Notes: generated by a model not told the origin, from the letters alone. 64,000 bases of DNA from Candidatus Sulfopaludibacter sp. SbA3 (GCA_945865815.1 CAMBFR010000004.1:31604-95603), one strand, 5' to 3'; counted from the stretch's first letter, positions 24,244 through 34,129 are shown. Numbers and translations are program-made.

Positions 24244-25818
24244 CTAATTGACCTGCCAGACCCAGAACGCGCTCTGATTCCCGATCGTGTCCACGACTTC
24301 CAGATCCAGGTTCCCCAGGCGCGTCAGCTCCTCAAGCGTCCTGTCTTCGGCAATGCACAAGACACGTGGGTTACTCGCGATCAAGGTTGTCATCTCGTCA
24401 GCCGAAAAGATACCGCGCGCGTTGTTGTATCTATAGAACTGGAGTCCGTATTCCATCCATCGGGGGGGCTTGTAAAGAAATACCACCTGGTCCGCGGGCA
24501 CCAGCTCCGAGAGCGCATGGTCCCAGGGCCTCATCGTTTCCTCCCTGTCGAACCTTGGAAAGATGAAGTTCGTCGCAGCCAGCACCAGCAGGGTCATGGT
24601 GATCGCGTTGAATCCGGCAAGCACCGGCGGCGTCATCCAGAGAGCCACCGCCACAAGCGCTGCCGCAATGCCGAACGTGACCGCTGCGATCAGCGATCCG
24701 CTGACGTGCGCCTCTACATTCAGCATGCTTCCGAAAAAACCGAACGCGATGCCAATGAATACCATCGTTCCCGCCTCGATGAACACGGCCGTCTTGAAAA
24801 AGCGCGAGGAGGGCTGCCATATCTCTTTTCCGCAAAGGAGCGCGATGGGAGGAACCATCGGCAGGATGTATCCCGGCAGTTTCGATCCCGACATCGAGAA
24901 AAGAATAAACGGCACAATCGCCCACCAGAAGATGAGTTGCTCGTTCTTTCCGAAACGGCGCCGAAGCGCGGGAATCAGCAGAAACGTCCATGGGAATGTC
25001 AGCAGCAGCAAGACAGGGACATAAAAATAAAACGGCCGAAAGTGCCCGTGAATCGTGGATGTGAATCGCTGGAAGTTTTGATTGATGAAGAAAACGTCGA
25101 TGAACTCCCAACCGTTCAGCGCCGTGCAAACCAGGTACCACGGAGCCGCGACACCGAGGCCCACGAGGATTCCGCCGGGATGCCAGGTCTTCCATTCGGA
25201 CCACTTGCCCCTGAAAATCAGGAATCCCGCCAACGCGAACGCCGGCAGCGCGAACGCCACCGGCCCTTTGGCCAGCGCACCAAGACCGAGCGCTGCATAG
25301 AACGCGTAAAACCACCAGCGGCGCTTTGGCCCCGTATCGTTGTAGCCGACCAGGAAGAAAACCAACGCCATTGTCAGGCAGGCTGTCAGCGGCATGTCCA
25401 TTGATGCCGCGCGCGCAAACGCAAAAAACCCGATGGAAGATGCCATGACGATGGCGGCCAGAAGACCCGCAGTCCGGTGCCACAAGCGGTGCCCGCAAAA
25501 GTAAACAAGGAACACGCAAATCGTGGCGCCCAGTGCTGAAGGGAAGCGTGCACCCCACTCATTAATGCCGAAAATTGCATAGCCGAGCGCCGCAAACCAG
25601 TACATCAGCGGCGGCTTCTCGAACCATGGAATCCCATGCAGCCGAGGGGTTATGTAATCGCCGGTCAGGAACATCTCGCGCGCCACCGCGGCGTAACGGG
25701 GCTCGTCCGGGCCGATCAGGCCGAGGCCCCCCAGCCGATAGAAGAACAGGAGGTAACAGAGGCCTGCAAGCGCAAGGATGATGAGCAGGTCGAGATGCCG
25801 ATGCAGTCCAGGTTTCAT
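24244..25818 (-). CDS. ArnT-like membrane glycosyltransferase (PMT/GT83 type)
   Basis: A 524-residue integral membrane protein with about ten hydrophobic helices. It resembles polyprenyl-phosphate sugar transferases such as ArnT. The first periplasmic loop has GPDEPRYAAVAREM with the conserved acidic pair, followed by WFEKPPLMYWFAALGYAIFG. A soluble C-terminal part (about residues 430-524) completes it. It transfers a sugar from a lipid carrier to an envelope acceptor, perhaps lipid A or a protein; the acceptor is unknown. Its start is separated by only two bases from the divergent acyltransferase start. Confidence 0.85.
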   Translation of the reverse strand: MKPGLHRHLDLLIILALAGLCYLLFFYRLGGLGLIGPDEPRYAAVAREMFLTGDYITPRLHGIPWFEKPPLMYWFAALGYAIFGINEWGARFPSALGATICVFLVYFCGHRLWHRTAGLLAAIVMASSIGFFAFARAASMDMPLTACLTMALVFFLVGYNDTGPKRRWWFYAFYAALGLGALAKGPVAFALPAFALAGFLIFRGKWSEWKTWHPGGILVGLGVAAPWYLVCTALNGWEFIDVFFINQNFQRFTSTIHGHFRPFYFYVPVLLLLTFPWTFLLIPALRRRFGKNEQLIFWWAIVPFILFSMSGSKLPGYILPMVPPIALLCGKEIWQPSSRFFKTAVFIEAGTMVFIGIAFGFFGSMLNVEAHVSGSLIAAVTFGIAAALVAVALWMTPPVLAGFNAITMTLLVLAATNFIFPRFDREETMRPWDHALSELVPADQVVFLYKPPRWMEYGLQFYRYNNARGIFSADEMTTLIASNPRVLCIAEDRTLEELTRLGNLDLEVVDTIGNQSAFWVWQVN

Positions 25819-25820
25819 TA

Positions 25821-26786
25821 ATGACAGTCAGCGACAGTCAGCGTCGAAAGTATGTGAAAATACCACGAATGCGCGGCGGGACTAAAGATTTCATCGAATA
25901 CACGCTGGCCCGGTTGCTGCTGGGAATCTTTGGTTTGATGCCGCGGCGCATTGCCTCGCTCGCCGCCAGGCTGTTTTCATGGCTGGGATTCAAGCTTGCT
26001 CGCCGTCAGCGAATGGCCGGACTTCATAACCTTCGAATGGCATTGCCCCAACTTTCGGACGACGAACGATACCGGATTCTGGGCGGATGCTTCCGGAACC
26101 TGGGCCGCCTTCTTGTCGAGTTCAGCCGCTTCCCATCCCTGACCCGGGCCAACATTGACAAACTCGTCTTCTACGACGGCCTGGAAAACTACCATGAAGC
26201 GCTGCGGCGGGGCCGCGGCGTCATTTTCCTCACCGGACATTTCGGCTCGTGGGAACTCAGCGCGTTTGCGCACTCCATTTTCGGATATCCGATGAAATTC
26301 GTCGTACGGCCGATCGACAATGCGCGCGTCGATAAACTCATCACACGGTACCGGACGCTCGGCGGGAATATCCCGATTCAGCGCAGAAGCACCGCACGCG
26401 ACATACTCCGGGCGCTCCGGCAAAACGAAGTGGTCGGAATTCTCTTCGACCAGAACACGACGCGCTCCGAAGGCGTGTTTGCCGACTTCTTCGGCATTCC
26501 CGCAGCAACGACGAGCGCCATAGCAACCCTTGCGCTGAGAACGGGCGCTGCCGTTATTCCGGGGTTTCTCATCTGGGAGGAAAAGCTTGGAAAGCACCGC
26601 CTGCGGTTCGACCCGCCGGTGGAACTGGTGGAAACGGGCGATGCGGCGGGCGACGTTGTCGAGAATACGCGTGCGTTCAATCAAATACTGGAAGGATACG
26701 TGAGGAAGTATCCGGACCAATGGTTGTGGATACACAGGAGATGGAAGACGCGTCCGGAGGGGGAAGAGAGTCTTTATCCGCAATGA
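25821..26786 (+). CDS. LpxL/HtrB-like lysophospholipid acyltransferase
   Basis: A 321-residue protein of the bacterial lipid A acyltransferase family. A hydrophobic N-terminal segment (LLLGIFGLMPRRIASLAARLF) should anchor it in the inner membrane. The catalytic H(x4)E-like motif is GHFGSWEL, followed by MKFVVRPIDN, NEVVGILFDQN and GVFADFFGIPAATTSA. The C-terminus QWLWIHRRWKTRP is typical. It likely adds the secondary acyl chain to lipid A or a related lipid. The start at 25821 is nominal; an ATG at 25868 is an alternative. Confidence 0.88.
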   Translation: MTVSDSQRRKYVKIPRMRGGTKDFIEYTLARLLLGIFGLMPRRIASLAARLFSWLGFKLARRQRMAGLHNLRMALPQLSDDERYRILGGCFRNLGRLLVEFSRFPSLTRANIDKLVFYDGLENYHEALRRGRGVIFLTGHFGSWELSAFAHSIFGYPMKFVVRPIDNARVDKLITRYRTLGGNIPIQRRSTARDILRALRQNEVVGILFDQNTTRSEGVFADFFGIPAATTSAIATLALRTGAAVIPGFLIWEEKLGKHRLRFDPPVELVETGDAAGDVVENTRAFNQILEGYVRKYPDQWLWIHRRWKTRPEGEESLYPQ

Positions 26787-26865
26787 CAAATGAGAATTGA
26801 CCAGTGAACAATGACAAAGCCCCAAAAAATTTGTCATTGTTCACTGGTCAAGTCTCATTTGTCAT
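26783..26865. repeat. Long inverted repeat between convergent genes
   Basis: Two 36-base arms (26783-26818 and 26830-26865) match with one mismatch around an 11-base loop containing AAAAAA. It lies between the acyltransferase stop and the htpX stop. It could fold into a bidirectional terminator, but its length suggests a palindromic mobile-type element. Confidence 0.8.
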
Positions 26866-26874
26866 CTATCTGAC

Positions 26875-27732
26875 CTACCGGAGCGCCTGCCCGTAGACCA
26901 TGGCTTCCAGGCGCGCGATCCGCTCTTCCATCGGCGGATGAGTGCTGAAAAGGCTCATCATGCCGCCGCCCCGGAGCGGGTTCACGATGAACATGTGCGC
27001 TGTCGCCGGAGTCGCCTGCATGGGAACCCGTTGCGATGAGGCGTGAAGTTTGCGAAGGGCGCTGGCCAGCCAAAGGGGGTTTCCGCAGGCCTTGGCGCCT
27101 GTGGCATCCGCCTCGTATTCACGAGAGCGGGAAATCGCCATCTGAATCAGGGCTGCCGCAATCGGAGCGACTATGATCATCGCAAGCGCGCCGATTAATC
27201 CTCCCCGGCTGTCTTCATCGCGGCGCCCGCCGCCGAAGATCATTGCCCACTGGGCCATGTTGGCCAGCATGCTGATCGCGCCCGCAATCGTCGCGGCAAT
27301 CGTTCCGATCAGAATATCGCGGTTCTTGACGTGGGCAAGCTCGTGCGCCATCACTCCGGTGAGCTCTTCGCGCGAAAGCAGCCGGACGACGCCTTCTGTA
27401 GCCGCTACGGCAGCATGGGCCGGATTACGTCCCGTGGCGAACGCATTGGGAGCATCCGAAGGGATGATGTACACCTTCGGCATCGGGAGGCTCATCTTCA
27501 TCGCCAGGTCGCGCGTCACGCTGTACAGCACCGGCGCCTCTTGCTCGGTCGCTTCTTTGGCGCTATACATCTTCAACACGATCTTGTCGCTGAACCAATA
27601 GCTGAACACATTCATCGCAGTCGCCAGGCCGAAGGCAATGAACATTCCCTGCCGCCCTCCGAAAGCGCCGCCGATCATTACCAGTAACACCGTCAAACCG
27701 ACCATCAGAACAACTGTCTTTGTTGTGTTCAT
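26875..27732 (-). CDS. htpX: HtpX-like membrane metalloprotease (M48)
   Basis: A 285-residue M48 peptidase that degrades misfolded inner-membrane proteins. Two N-terminal transmembrane helices are followed by [15 protein letters not shown], the zinc motif HELAH at residues 130-134, two more hydrophobic helices, and [12 protein letters not shown], whose Glu is the third zinc ligand. Its length is normal for HtpX. The ATG at 27732 follows AAGGAGAAG. It ends just beside the long palindrome. Confidence 0.93.
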   Translation of the reverse strand: MNTTKTVVLMVGLTVLLVMIGGAFGGRQGMFIAFGLATAMNVFSYWFSDKIVLKMYSAKEATEQEAPVLYSVTRDLAMKMSLPMPKVYIIPSDAPNAFATGRNPAHAAVAATEGVVRLLSREELTGVMAHELAHVKNRDILIGTIAATIAGAISMLANMAQWAMIFGGGRRDEDSRGGLIGALAMIIVAPIAAALIQMAISRSREYEADATGAKACGNPLWLASALRKLHASSQRVPMQATPATAHMFIVNPLRGGGMMSLFSTHPPMEERIARLEAMVYGQALR

Positions 27733-27771
27733 CGAAAACTTCTCCTTAATCCAGTCTGCCGGACTTATATG

Positions 27772-29022
27772 CTAATCCAGGCTCCGCGCCAGTAATTCTA
27801 CAGGATGGACGACCTCCAGGCTAATACCCGCCCGCCGGGCGCCGTATCGGAACTGGAACATACAGCCGGGATTTCCAGTGGCCAGGACCTCTATATTCGC
27901 TTTCCGTATGTTCACCATCTTGCGGTCCAGGATCTCCATCGACAACTCATTCTGGGTGATGTTGTAGGTGCCCGCGCTCCCGCAGCACTGATCCGCGCCT
28001 TCAATCTCCACAAACTGAATGCCCGGGATGGATTTCAGCAACATTCTCGGTTGTGTCTTAACGCCCTGGCCGTGAATGAGATGGCATGGATCGTCGTATC
28101 CGACGCGGCGCTCGATCGGAATCCTTAGACGGTCGTAAATGCGAGTCGATGCCAGAAACTCCGCAATATCCTGAACTTTCGAAGCGAACCGTTCCGCGCC
28201 GGCAATGCCGTCAGTCAAGACCGGATATTCCTTAAGCATCGCGCCGCAGCCGGCCGCATTAATAATGATGGCATCGACATCTCCCGCGCGAAACGCCGCC
28301 AGGTTTTTACCGGCCATCTCGCGCGCGGTGTCACGAAGTCCCGCGTGATTCGCGAGCGCGCCACAGCAGATCTGGCTGCCCGGCACAACAACGTCATACC
28401 CTGCCGCGGTCAGAAGCCGCACCGAAGCGCGGTTGATCGACCCCATCATCGAGTTCATGACGCAACCGGTGAAAAAGGCGACTGTCCCCTGTTTCCTGCC
28501 TTCCGCCCGGTGGTAACTCTCCAGCGTAACGCCGCTCTCGATTTCGACATCCGGCATCAACGCTTCCGCCGCGGCCATCTTTGGGGCAAGCCGTTCGAGC
28601 AACCCGGTCGATCGAACGAATCCCTGAAATCCGGACTTGCTGTAAAGCTGCAACGCGCGTGAGGCGAGTTCGAACCGCCACGGGTATGGGAACACGTGAT
28701 TCAGCACGAGGCGGGAAAGCCAGTGCGTCGAGCGTTCGCTGACGATCTCGGCGCGCATGGACTCCATCATCTCGCCAAAATTCACGCCGGACGGACAAGC
28801 GGTCTCGCACGCCCTGCAATCGAGACATCGATACATGTGTTCGACGAACGAGCCGGTAATCTTCGTGCGGCCCTCGTCATACGCGCGCATCAGGTAGATG
28901 CGCCCGCGGGGCGAGTCCATCTCGGTTCCAAGCACTCGATAGGTCGGGCACGACGGCAGGCAAAGACCGCAGTGGACACAGTCCAGATACAACTCGGCGT
29001 GCCTATTTGCTGCTTTCACCAT
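27772..29022 (-). CDS. glcF: Glycolate oxidase iron-sulfur subunit GlcF
   Basis: A 416-residue subunit that passes electrons from the glycolate dehydrogenase to the respiratory chain. Two 4Fe-4S sites are visible: CVHCGLCLPSCPTYRVLG near the N-terminus and CLDCRACETACPSGV near residue 67. Two CCG domains follow (FFTGCVMNSMM..SQICCGALANHAG; YDDPCHLIHGQG..ADQCCGSAGTYN). The ATG at 29022 overlaps the end of glcE. It closes the glcDEF operon. Confidence 0.93.
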   Translation of the reverse strand: MVKAANRHAELYLDCVHCGLCLPSCPTYRVLGTEMDSPRGRIYLMRAYDEGRTKITGSFVEHMYRCLDCRACETACPSGVNFGEMMESMRAEIVSERSTHWLSRLVLNHVFPYPWRFELASRALQLYSKSGFQGFVRSTGLLERLAPKMAAAEALMPDVEIESGVTLESYHRAEGRKQGTVAFFTGCVMNSMMGSINRASVRLLTAAGYDVVVPGSQICCGALANHAGLRDTAREMAGKNLAAFRAGDVDAIIINAAGCGAMLKEYPVLTDGIAGAERFASKVQDIAEFLASTRIYDRLRIPIERRVGYDDPCHLIHGQGVKTQPRMLLKSIPGIQFVEIEGADQCCGSAGTYNITQNELSMEILDRKMVNIRKANIEVLATGNPGCMFQFRYGARRAGISLEVVHPVELLARSLD

Positions 29023-30121
29023 CAACGTGGCGTCCGGGGTTCAAGCGGCCTTCCGGATCGAATGCCTCCTTCATTTTCTTCATCAAATCGTATTCGGCGG
29101 GAGCCGGAGCAAAAGTTCCCACTTCTCTTCGCATCTCAACCGGCGCCTTCTCGACCACAACACGGTAGCGGCTGCGAATTGCCCGGATTTCGTCGCTGGT
29201 GGAAACGGCCATGAGGACAATTCCATTCAAAACGTGGGCGATCCATGCCTTGGGCTTGTACTCGCTGACGATCTCGCTTACGGTGCCGGGAAGGCCGATC
29301 ACCCGGAGCATAACACTCCCGAGTTCGTGGTAGTGTTGCCGCAGCTTCTCCCATTCAGCGGACTCGCCGGCGCCTTCGATGATCTGCCAGTCTGCCGCTG
29401 GAAGATTCCGGAGCTGCCAGTCGACGGCGCTCGGATGTTCCCCAAACCGAATCCAGACGGCGTTCTCGGGCCCCACCCATTCGCATGAAACGGGATTCAG
29501 AGGACTGCTTCGTATGGCCGACAGCAGCCCTGCCGCGGCCGCGGCATTTTCGCAGCGGACCCTGGCGGTCGCCGTTCGGGCGAATCGAGCCCTCAACTTG
29601 AGGCTTATTTCGGCAATTACCACGAGTGTCCCCAGTGAACCCGTGTACAGCTTCGCCAGATCGTAACCGGTGACGTTCTTCACGACGCGGCCGCCCGTTT
29701 TGGAGATCCGGCCGTCCACGTGAACGACCTTCATTCCGATGATCCAGTCACGAATGGTACCAGTTGCGCGAAAGGGTCCCTGCGCGTTAGCCGCAGCGAT
29801 GCCGCCAATAGTGGCCCGCGGGCCATTCCATGGATCGAGCGGCAGGAACTGTTTGTTCTCCAGCAGCGCATGCTGGAGCTGCTCGAGCGTAACGCCGGCT
29901 TCCACATGGATTGTCAGATCCGCGGGATTGTATTCGGTGATTCGCGAAAGGCGGGTGAGATCCAGCGCACAGTCGGCGCGGCGAAGTGGATTGCCGAAAA
30001 AGGTTTGCGTAGCGGCGCCCACTGGAACGATGGCGCCGGTCTCAGCGCGGAGGGCCTGGGAAAGTTCGTCGATCGACTCGGGCCTGAGGATCTTTGCGGG
30101 AGTGATGCCGTCTATGGTCAT
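29003..30121 (-). CDS. glcE: Glycolate oxidase FAD-binding subunit GlcE
   Basis: A 372-residue FAD-binding protein of the GlcD/GlcE family. It contains VPVGAATQTFFGNPLRRADC, LTIHVEAGVTLEQLQ, GPRATIGGIAAANAQGPFR and GGRVVKNVTGYDLAKLYTGS, all typical of the FAD_binding_4 fold. It acts with GlcD and GlcF in oxidising glycolate to glyoxylate. The ATG at 30121 overlaps the glcD stop as ATGA, which decides the start over an in-frame upstream codon at 30232. Confidence 0.92.
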   Translation of the reverse strand: MTIDGITPAKILRPESIDELSQALRAETGAIVPVGAATQTFFGNPLRRADCALDLTRLSRITEYNPADLTIHVEAGVTLEQLQHALLENKQFLPLDPWNGPRATIGGIAAANAQGPFRATGTIRDWIIGMKVVHVDGRISKTGGRVVKNVTGYDLAKLYTGSLGTLVVIAEISLKLRARFARTATARVRCENAAAAAGLLSAIRSSPLNPVSCEWVGPENAVWIRFGEHPSAVDWQLRNLPAADWQIIEGAGESAEWEKLRQHYHELGSVMLRVIGLPGTVSEIVSEYKPKAWIAHVLNGIVLMAVSTSDEIRAIRSRYRVVVEKAPVEMRREVGTFAPAPAEYDLMKKMKEAFDPEGRLNPGRHVDGESSK

Positions 30122-31617
30122 CGGACGGGAAGTACGCTGTGGGCGCGAGGCTTCTGCCCCAGCAACATTTTCTCCACCCTTTTGCCGATCTCTTCCGTAC
30201 TCGTCGTGCCGGGCCTTCCGATTTCGGTGCATCCCCGATGCGTCGGGAAAATTTTTGAAGGATTCAAAAGCCCACTGGGATTAAAAACCCGCTTTACGTT
30301 TGCCATCGTCTGCAGGTCCGATTCGGTAAACACCATCTCCATGAAATCGGCCTTTTCGCAGCCGACACCGTGCTCCCCGCTGAGCGCTCCTCCGACGCCG
30401 ACGCAAAACCTCATGATCTCTTCGCCCATCGTGAGGATCTTGTCCACCTGGTCCTGGCGCCGGCTGTCGAAAAGGATCAGTGGATGAAGGTTTCCGTCGC
30501 CCGCATGGAATACATTCGCTACGGGCAACTGATACTGCTCGGAAATGCGATTGATCTCGGCCAGGACCTCGGGCAGCCGCGTCCGCGGAATGACTGCATC
30601 CATGACCATCATGTCGGGACTGATGCGGCCCATCGCGCCAAACGAGCCCTTTCGCCCCATCCAAAGCCTCGCCCGCTCTTCCTCGTCTTTGGCGACGCGG
30701 ACGTCGTATGCATTATTCCGCCTGCAGATCTCGATGATTTCAGCGGCGGTCTCGTTGAGCCCGTCGCTGAATCCGTCGACTTCGATCAGAAGCACCGCGC
30801 GGGCGTCCAGCGGATAGCCGGCCCGGTACACGGACGCCTCCACCGCTACGATAGTCTTGTCATCCATGAACTCGAGCGCAGCGGGAACGATACCGCCGGC
30901 CACAATGTCGGACACAGTCTGGCTGCATTCCTCAAAGGATTTATAAGCCGCCAGCAACGTTTTGACGGCCTGAGCCTTTGGCAGCAATCGCACCGTAATT
31001 TCCGTCACGATCGCGAACGTTCCTTCGGAACCGACAATCGCGCCCACGAGGTCCATGCCGCAGGCTTCGCCGGCCGTATTTCCAAGACGAACAACTTCGC
31101 CCGTCGACAGCACGGCTTCGATCGCGAGAATGTGGTTCGTTGTCATGCCGTATTTCAGGCAGTGCGGGCCGCCGGCATTCTCCGCCACATTGCCGCCAAT
31201 GCTGCACGCGGACTGGCTCGAAGGATCGGGCGCGTAGTAAAGCCCGTGAGGCGCCACGGCCTGGGAAATATGAATGTTGACGACGCCCGGTTGGACAACG
31301 GCAAAACGGTTTTCTACATCCACGGACAGGATGCGGTTCATCCGCTGCAACTCAATGATGATACCGCCGTCAATCGCCATCGCGCCGCCGCTCAATCCGG
31401 TGCCCGAACCGCGAGGGAGAAATGGAATCCGATATTCGTTGGCAATTCGAACGGCCTCGGCGACCTGTTGAGTGTTTGCGGGGAAAACGACGGCGTCTGG
31501 TTTGTTTTTGAAAATGGCGAGGGCGTCACACTCGTAGACAAGGAGTTCGGTATCGTCGGTAGTCACCGCCGCGGCCCCGAGCGCCCGCTCGAGCCGGTCA
31601 ATGATCTCTCTGCGCAC
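30118..31617 (-). CDS. glcD: Glycolate oxidase subunit GlcD
   Basis: A 499-residue FAD-linked oxidase, the catalytic chain converting glycolate (or D-lactate) to the keto acid. Motifs: FLPRGSGTGLSGGAM, AVVQPGVVNI, SIGGNVAENAGGPHCLKYG, GSEGTFAIVTEITVRL, and the C-terminal VFHAGDGNLHP and SGEHGVG. The start is the GTG at 31617, whose first base is the last base of the TAG of the TPR gene upstream. Operon order is TPR protein, glcD, glcE, glcF. Confidence 0.93.
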   Translation of the reverse strand: MRREIIDRLERALGAAAVTTDDTELLVYECDALAIFKNKPDAVVFPANTQQVAEAVRIANEYRIPFLPRGSGTGLSGGAMAIDGGIIIELQRMNRILSVDVENRFAVVQPGVVNIHISQAVAPHGLYYAPDPSSQSACSIGGNVAENAGGPHCLKYGMTTNHILAIEAVLSTGEVVRLGNTAGEACGMDLVGAIVGSEGTFAIVTEITVRLLPKAQAVKTLLAAYKSFEECSQTVSDIVAGGIVPAALEFMDDKTIVAVEASVYRAGYPLDARAVLLIEVDGFSDGLNETAAEIIEICRRNNAYDVRVAKDEEERARLWMGRKGSFGAMGRISPDMMVMDAVIPRTRLPEVLAEINRISEQYQLPVANVFHAGDGNLHPLILFDSRRQDQVDKILTMGEEIMRFCVGVGGALSGEHGVGCEKADFMEMVFTESDLQTMANVKRVFNPSGLLNPSKIFPTHRGCTEIGRPGTTSTEEIGKRVEKMLLGQKPRAHSVLPVR

Positions 31618-32198
31618 TACTTTGTCTGCTGTGCTTTCAGCGCCTCGATCTGCTGTTTGACAACGTCGATCCGCGGATAGGTGGGATGCGCGTCGACCAG
31701 CTTCTGCCACGCTTCGAGCGCGGCCTGGGCGTTGTTCTTGCCGTGCAACTGCGCAACGCCGATGTTGTAAAGCGCCTGGGGATGTGTCGGATCGAGCGTG
31801 AGCGACTTCTCGAACTCCACGATCGACTCGTCGATGCGCTGGGCGTAAAAGTACGTCGTGCCCAGGTCCGCGTGGATATTGGGATTGTCCGGCTCGACTG
31901 CGAGCGCCTTCTCATACCAGCCGCTGGCTTCGGCGAACTTGCTCTGGTCGAAGTCAATATTCCCAAGTTCGATAAGGGCCTCGAAATCTCCCGGGTTCTG
32001 CTTCACCCTGTCGGTCAGGCTCTGTACAAGCGCAGGATCCGGCGGGGGCGGCGGGGGCAGCTCGCCGGGCCGCGACAGGGGCACGGCTCGCGCCATTGCC
32101 CGGACAACCTCCGGAGCCCGCTCTTTCGTCCAGGTAAACACGACGCCATAGCCGGCAACGAATCCGGCAAGCAGGAATATGAAAGGGGCCTTTTGCAT
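31617..32198 (-). CDS. Membrane-anchored TPR protein
   Basis: A 193-residue protein with an N-terminal membrane anchor (APFIFLLAGFVAGYGVVFTW), a proline-rich linker (PPPPPPDP) and about three tetratricopeptide repeats: FEALIELGNIDFDQSKFAEA, then PNIHADLGTTYFYAQRIDES and PQALYNIGVAQLHGKNNAQA. TPR domains mediate protein contacts. It resembles CcmH/NrfG-like or tol-pal-linked TPR proteins in layout, but the partner is unknown. The ATG at 32198 begins the mature-looking anchor. It is co-transcribed with glcD (1-nt overlap). Confidence 0.75.
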   Translation of the reverse strand: MQKAPFIFLLAGFVAGYGVVFTWTKERAPEVVRAMARAVPLSRPGELPPPPPPDPALVQSLTDRVKQNPGDFEALIELGNIDFDQSKFAEASGWYEKALAVEPDNPNIHADLGTTYFYAQRIDESIVEFEKSLTLDPTHPQALYNIGVAQLHGKNNAQAALEAWQKLVDAHPTYPRIDVVKQQIEALKAQQTK

Positions 32199-32205
32199 CG
32201 GTTGA

Positions 32206-32757
32206 TCATACCAAAAACGCTGCAAACAGCCCCCGATAAACGTCATCCGGAAAGTCCGGACCATGCTTACACGAGTGCATCAGATCGATGACCACGGTCT
32301 GCAATGCGAGGTTGATCGGCGCTTCAATTTCGACCGCAAGCACCACCGACAATCCGGGAAACCGCCTGCTGATCGTTCGGAGCCTGACGCCGGTCAATCG
32401 CTCGGCAAAACACACGCGAACGCGCCTGGACTTCTGTTCGAGAGTGATGTTGGCGCCATCGTCGTCCAGCAGGGTCCAACCGCATCGCAAGACTGTTTCT
32501 TTCGCGGCGCGCAGTACAGGCGTCGAAATGTCGCCGCCGGCTCTTGAGGAGCGGCGCTGCAGGTCGTATCGAACCCTTCCGGTCAGATCGCTCAAGACGG
32601 AATAGGCGTCGTTGATGGCTGTCATTCGAAATGCGGCATCGGGATCCGAATTCCGATCCGGGTGGTAGCGCATGGCCAGGGCGCGATAGGCCCTGTGAAT
32701 TTCGTCGCTCGTCGCGTCGGTTGGAACGTTCAGAAGTGCGTAATAATCCACAAGCAT
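32206..32757 (-). CDS. DnaJ-domain protein
   Basis: A 183-residue protein. The first ~65 residues are a J domain: DYYALLNVPTDATSDEIHRA, then RALAMRYHPDRN, with the HPD motif that stimulates DnaK. The C-terminal ~110 residues are unrecognised. The ATG at 32757 shares its A with the TGA of the secretion ATPase upstream, so the two are co-translated. A dedicated co-chaperone for a pilus or secretion ATPase system is possible by position only. Confidence 0.8.
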   Translation of the reverse strand: MLVDYYALLNVPTDATSDEIHRAYRALAMRYHPDRNSDPDAAFRMTAINDAYSVLSDLTGRVRYDLQRRSSRAGGDISTPVLRAAKETVLRCGWTLLDDDGANITLEQKSRRVRVCFAERLTGVRLRTISRRFPGLSVVLAVEIEAPINLALQTVVIDLMHSCKHGPDFPDDVYRGLFAAFLV

Positions 32758-33968
32758 CACTCGCCTCCAAAGTAACAGGACCGGTAAACCTCGTGTGCGG
32801 CGACCTTCCCGGCCAGCGCCAGTTCGACCGCCTGATCGGTAATCGACACGAATCCGGCTTCGCGCGCGGCATCGCCGATCTCGAGTTCCGATCCTGATGC
32901 GAGCGATTCGCGAATCCGCCGGCTCATTTCGAGCAGCTCGAATACGGCGCGACGGCCCCCGATTCCAGTGGATTTGCAGGCGGGGCATCCGGCGCTCCGC
33001 CGAAGCTTGTGCTGATCCATCGCGTCGATTCCCAGCCGTTCGAGATAGATCGGCCTCGGAAACTCAGGCTCGGCGCAGGTCCTGCAATTCAGCCGTACGA
33101 GCCGTTGAGCGGCGATCCCGACTATGGCTGACGACATCAGGCTCCTCTCGATTCCGAGCTCCGACAATCTCAGGAGAGCCGAAACGCTGTCGGTGGCGTG
33201 GAGCGTGGAAAGCACAAGGTGGCCGGTCATGGCCGCATGGAAAGCCGTGGTTGCCGTTTCGGCATCGCGAATCTCGCCGACGAGAATGACGTCCGGATCC
33301 TGCCGCAAGATGGATCTCAGAGTTTTGGCGAAAGTGAGCCCGGCACGCTCGTTCACCTGGACCTGGCTGATTCCATCCACCTCGTATTCGATCGGGTCTT
33401 CGATCGTGACGATGTTCAGCGGCTCGTTCCTGATTTCATTAATGAGCGCGTAAAGCGTCGTCGTCTTTCCACTGCCTGTCGGACCCACAACGAGCAGGAT
33501 TCCCTGCGGCTGCCGGATCAATGCCTGAAGCCGGTCTTCAACTGCCGGACCGAATCCAAGTTGGGCGAGAGCCATGGACGCCCGGCCGCGGCGAAGCACT
33601 CGAATGACAACCTTCTCGCCCCATCGGGTGAGCAGCGTCGACACGCGGATGTCGGCGCCGTTGGCGTCGCCATGAATGTGGCCGTCCTGCGGCAGCCGCC
33701 GCTCGCTGATATCGAGCCTGGCAAGAATCTTGATTCGCACGACGAGGTTGTCGTGCATCCACCTGGGAATTTCGAGCGTTTGCTTTAGAAGCCCGTCGAT
33801 ACGGCAACGCACGCGGGTGGAGTTTTGACCAGGCTCAATGTGGACGTCGCTGGCATCCGCCGCGAACGCCTCATCGAAGATCAACTTCTGGATGCGGACA
33901 ATCGGCGGACACTCCGGCTCTGTTTCCCGCGGTTTCTCCCGCTGAACGATCGCTGGCAGTTGAGACAT
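32757..33968 (-). CDS. GspE/PilB-type secretion or pilus ATPase
   Basis: A 403-residue type II/IV secretion ATPase without the long N-terminal domain of full PilB. Walker A: VVGPTGSGKTTTLYALI. Asp box and Walker B: RQDPDVILVGEIRD. His box: HLVLSTLHATDS. A tetracysteine zinc element is present (CRTCAEPEFP and CPACKSTG). The N2-like region has ASDVHIEPG and RLPQDGHIHG. It would power a type IV pilus or type II secretion system. No other component of such a system is next to it except a DnaJ-like protein. Confidence 0.88.
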   Translation of the reverse strand: MSQLPAIVQREKPRETEPECPPIVRIQKLIFDEAFAADASDVHIEPGQNSTRVRCRIDGLLKQTLEIPRWMHDNLVVRIKILARLDISERRLPQDGHIHGDANGADIRVSTLLTRWGEKVVIRVLRRGRASMALAQLGFGPAVEDRLQALIRQPQGILLVVGPTGSGKTTTLYALINEIRNEPLNIVTIEDPIEYEVDGISQVQVNERAGLTFAKTLRSILRQDPDVILVGEIRDAETATTAFHAAMTGHLVLSTLHATDSVSALLRLSELGIERSLMSSAIVGIAAQRLVRLNCRTCAEPEFPRPIYLERLGIDAMDQHKLRRSAGCPACKSTGIGGRRAVFELLEMSRRIRESLASGSELEIGDAAREAGFVSITDQAVELALAGKVAAHEVYRSCYFGGE

Positions 33969-34129
33969 GATCCAATGGTGGGAAATGCAAAAGGCGGAGC
34001 CATGAAAACATGCGGACATTGATCGGGTCAATAGCAGGTAATTGGGAAGGATTCCCATCCACCTTGAGAAGCGACCTTACGAAAATGCCGCGAAGCTACC
34101 GAAGAGGAGCGGACGGGCAGATAATGGGG

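Noticed and set aside
30370..31680. 436-codon plus-strand open frame
   Set aside because: Antisense shadow of glcD, whose FAD-binding motifs are clear.
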